Shown here one piece after another: positions 13,450-14,212 of a stretch of DNA of 14,212 nucleotides; position 1 is the first letter of the stretch; every line of letters begins with the position of its first letter. Both the position numbers and the translations under genes were made by a program. The notes beneath the pieces are model-generated. The model was not told the DNA's origin, did no database searches, and saw only the letters and a program-made list of their open reading frames with translations. The stretch lies in contig CAMBWM010000033.1 in the NCBI GenBank assembly GCA_945871335.1, forward strand, positions 1-14,212. The letters run 5' to 3'. The DNA is from Polaromonas sp. YR568. Lineage in GTDB: Bacteria > Pseudomonadota > Gammaproteobacteria > Burkholderiales > Burkholderiaceae.

Positions 13450-14153
13450 GCCGCCATGACTGGCTTGCCCTGAACAGTCAGTCGATAACCTGCACCTCTG
13501 ACGGTTTCCACCATACAGGAGGCTTCACCGAGGGATTCGCGCAGTCGCTTGACATGGACGTCGACTGTGCGCTCTTCAATAAACACATGATCGCCCCACA
13601 CCTTGTCCAGCAAGGTGCTGCGACTGTGAACCCGTTCAGCGTGTTTCATCAGGTAGTGCAATAGCTTGAACTCGGTTGGTCCAATTTTGAGTTCTTGAGA
13701 ACGGAATGAAACCCGGTATGTGCCGGCGTCCAGTGTCAGCTCCCCCACCTGTACCGAGTCTTTGATCGTTTCAGGCGCGCGTCTGCGCATCAGCGAGCGG
13801 ATGCGTGCAAGCATTTCTTGCGTTGAAAAGGGTTTGGTGATGTAGTCATCAGCGCCGGCATCCAGGCCCTGGATTTTGTCTGACTCGTCACTGCGGGCTG
13901 TCAGCATAATGATTGGCACGGTTTTCGTGCGGTCATTTTTACGCCACTGCCTTGCCAATGAGGCACCGCTCTCGCCGGGGAGCATCCAGTCCAGCAGGAT
14001 CAGGTCCGGCAATACGGCATCAACTTCACGCTGGGCGGCAGCGCCGTCATAAACAACGGTTGGCGAAAAACCGTTGTGCCGCAGGTTCACAGCGATAAGC
14101 TCGGCGATGGAGGGCTCGTCCTCCACCACCAAAACCCTGGGTAGTTTTCTCAT
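13446..14153 (-). CDS. phoB: PhoB, phosphate-regulon response regulator
   Basis: PhoB is the OmpR-type transcription factor that binds Pho boxes. The 235-residue protein has a receiver domain with acidic residues E11-D12, phosphoacceptor D55 (LILLDWMLPG), T85 (IIMLTAR) and K107 (YITKPFS), then a winged-helix DNA-binding domain (about 133-230) with TEFKLLHYLMKH, VWGDHVFIEERTVDVHVKRLR and VRGAGYRL, as in E. coli PhoB. Its ATG overlaps the phoU stop and its stop overlaps the phoR ATG, giving a tightly coupled phoU-phoB-phoR order on the minus strand, typical of betaproteobacteria. It is the probable regulator of phoX and plcP-agt in this window. Confidence 0.96.
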   Translation of the reverse strand: MRKLPRVLVVEDEPSIAELIAVNLRHNGFSPTVVYDGAAAQREVDAVLPDLILLDWMLPGESGASLARQWRKNDRTKTVPIIMLTARSDESDKIQGLDAGADDYITKPFSTQEMLARIRSLMRRRAPETIKDSVQVGELTLDAGTYRVSFRSQELKIGPTEFKLLHYLMKHAERVHSRSTLLDKVWGDHVFIEERTVDVHVKRLRESLGEASCMVETVRGAGYRLTVQGKPVMAA

Positions 14154-14212
14154 CTGACGACTGACTCCACTTGGCTCATGGGCGTGTGGCGTACATCCTC
14201 GCCTTTGACGAT
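14150..14212 (-). CDS. phoU: PhoU, C-terminal 20 codons only (cut by window edge)
   Basis: Read on the minus strand from the right edge, 20 codons and TGA encode IVKGEDVRHTPMSQVESVVR, the usual end of betaproteobacterial PhoU (a VKGxDVRH block). The TGA overlaps the phoB ATG (ATGA). PhoU is the negative regulator linking the Pst transporter to PhoR, which predicts pstSCAB further upstream on the minus strand, outside this window. Confidence 0.8.
   Translation of the reverse strand: MVKGEDVRHTPMSQVESVVR

Overview
This 14.2 kb window looks like chromosomal DNA of a betaproteobacterium, most likely Burkholderiales/Comamonadaceae. That placement rests on moderate-to-high GC, protein character and the phoU-phoB-phoR order; I ran no database search. 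Nearly every gene serves phosphorus acquisition or phosphate sparing, so the window reads as a phosphate-starvation island. There are no mobile elements, CRISPR arrays or RNA genes that I can see.

Left part (1-3051, + strand): the C-terminal half of a PhoX-type alkaline phosphatase ends in a strong hairpin terminator. After about 210 bp of regulatory DNA comes a two-gene operon with a 4-bp overlap. It encodes a calcineurin-like phosphoesterase of the PlcP type (usually mislabelled as an LpxH-like UDP-diacylglucosamine diphosphatase) and a GT4 glycosyltransferase of the Agt type. This pair is the known phospholipid-to-glycolipid remodelling module of phosphate-starved bacteria.

Middle part (3092-11470): a carbon-phosphorus lyase locus arranged divergently. 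On the minus strand, phnF (GntR regulator), a DUF1045/2H-phosphoesterase gene and phnN form one overlapping operon. On the plus strand run phnG-phnH-phnI-phnJ, a phnO-like acetyltransferase, then phnK-phnL-phnM, mostly joined by ATGA overlaps. A palindrome in the shared 74-bp promoter region is a good candidate PhnF operator. PhnJ keeps its radical glycine and all four functional cysteines. No phnP and no phnCDE transporter are present here; the DUF1045 protein is a candidate replacement for PhnP.

Right part (11471-14212): a PhnZ/TmpB-like HD-domain protein with all expected di-iron ligands, but without a visible partner hydroxylase gene, lies after phnM. It overlaps tail-to-tail by 50 bp with phoR. 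phoR, phoB and the last codons of phoU lie on the minus strand as the end of a pst-phoU-phoBR type operon.

Together: PhoBR senses phosphate limitation; PhoX releases phosphate from esters outside the cytoplasm; PlcP/Agt replace phospholipids with glycolipids; C-P lyase and perhaps the HD oxygenase extract phosphate from phosphonates.
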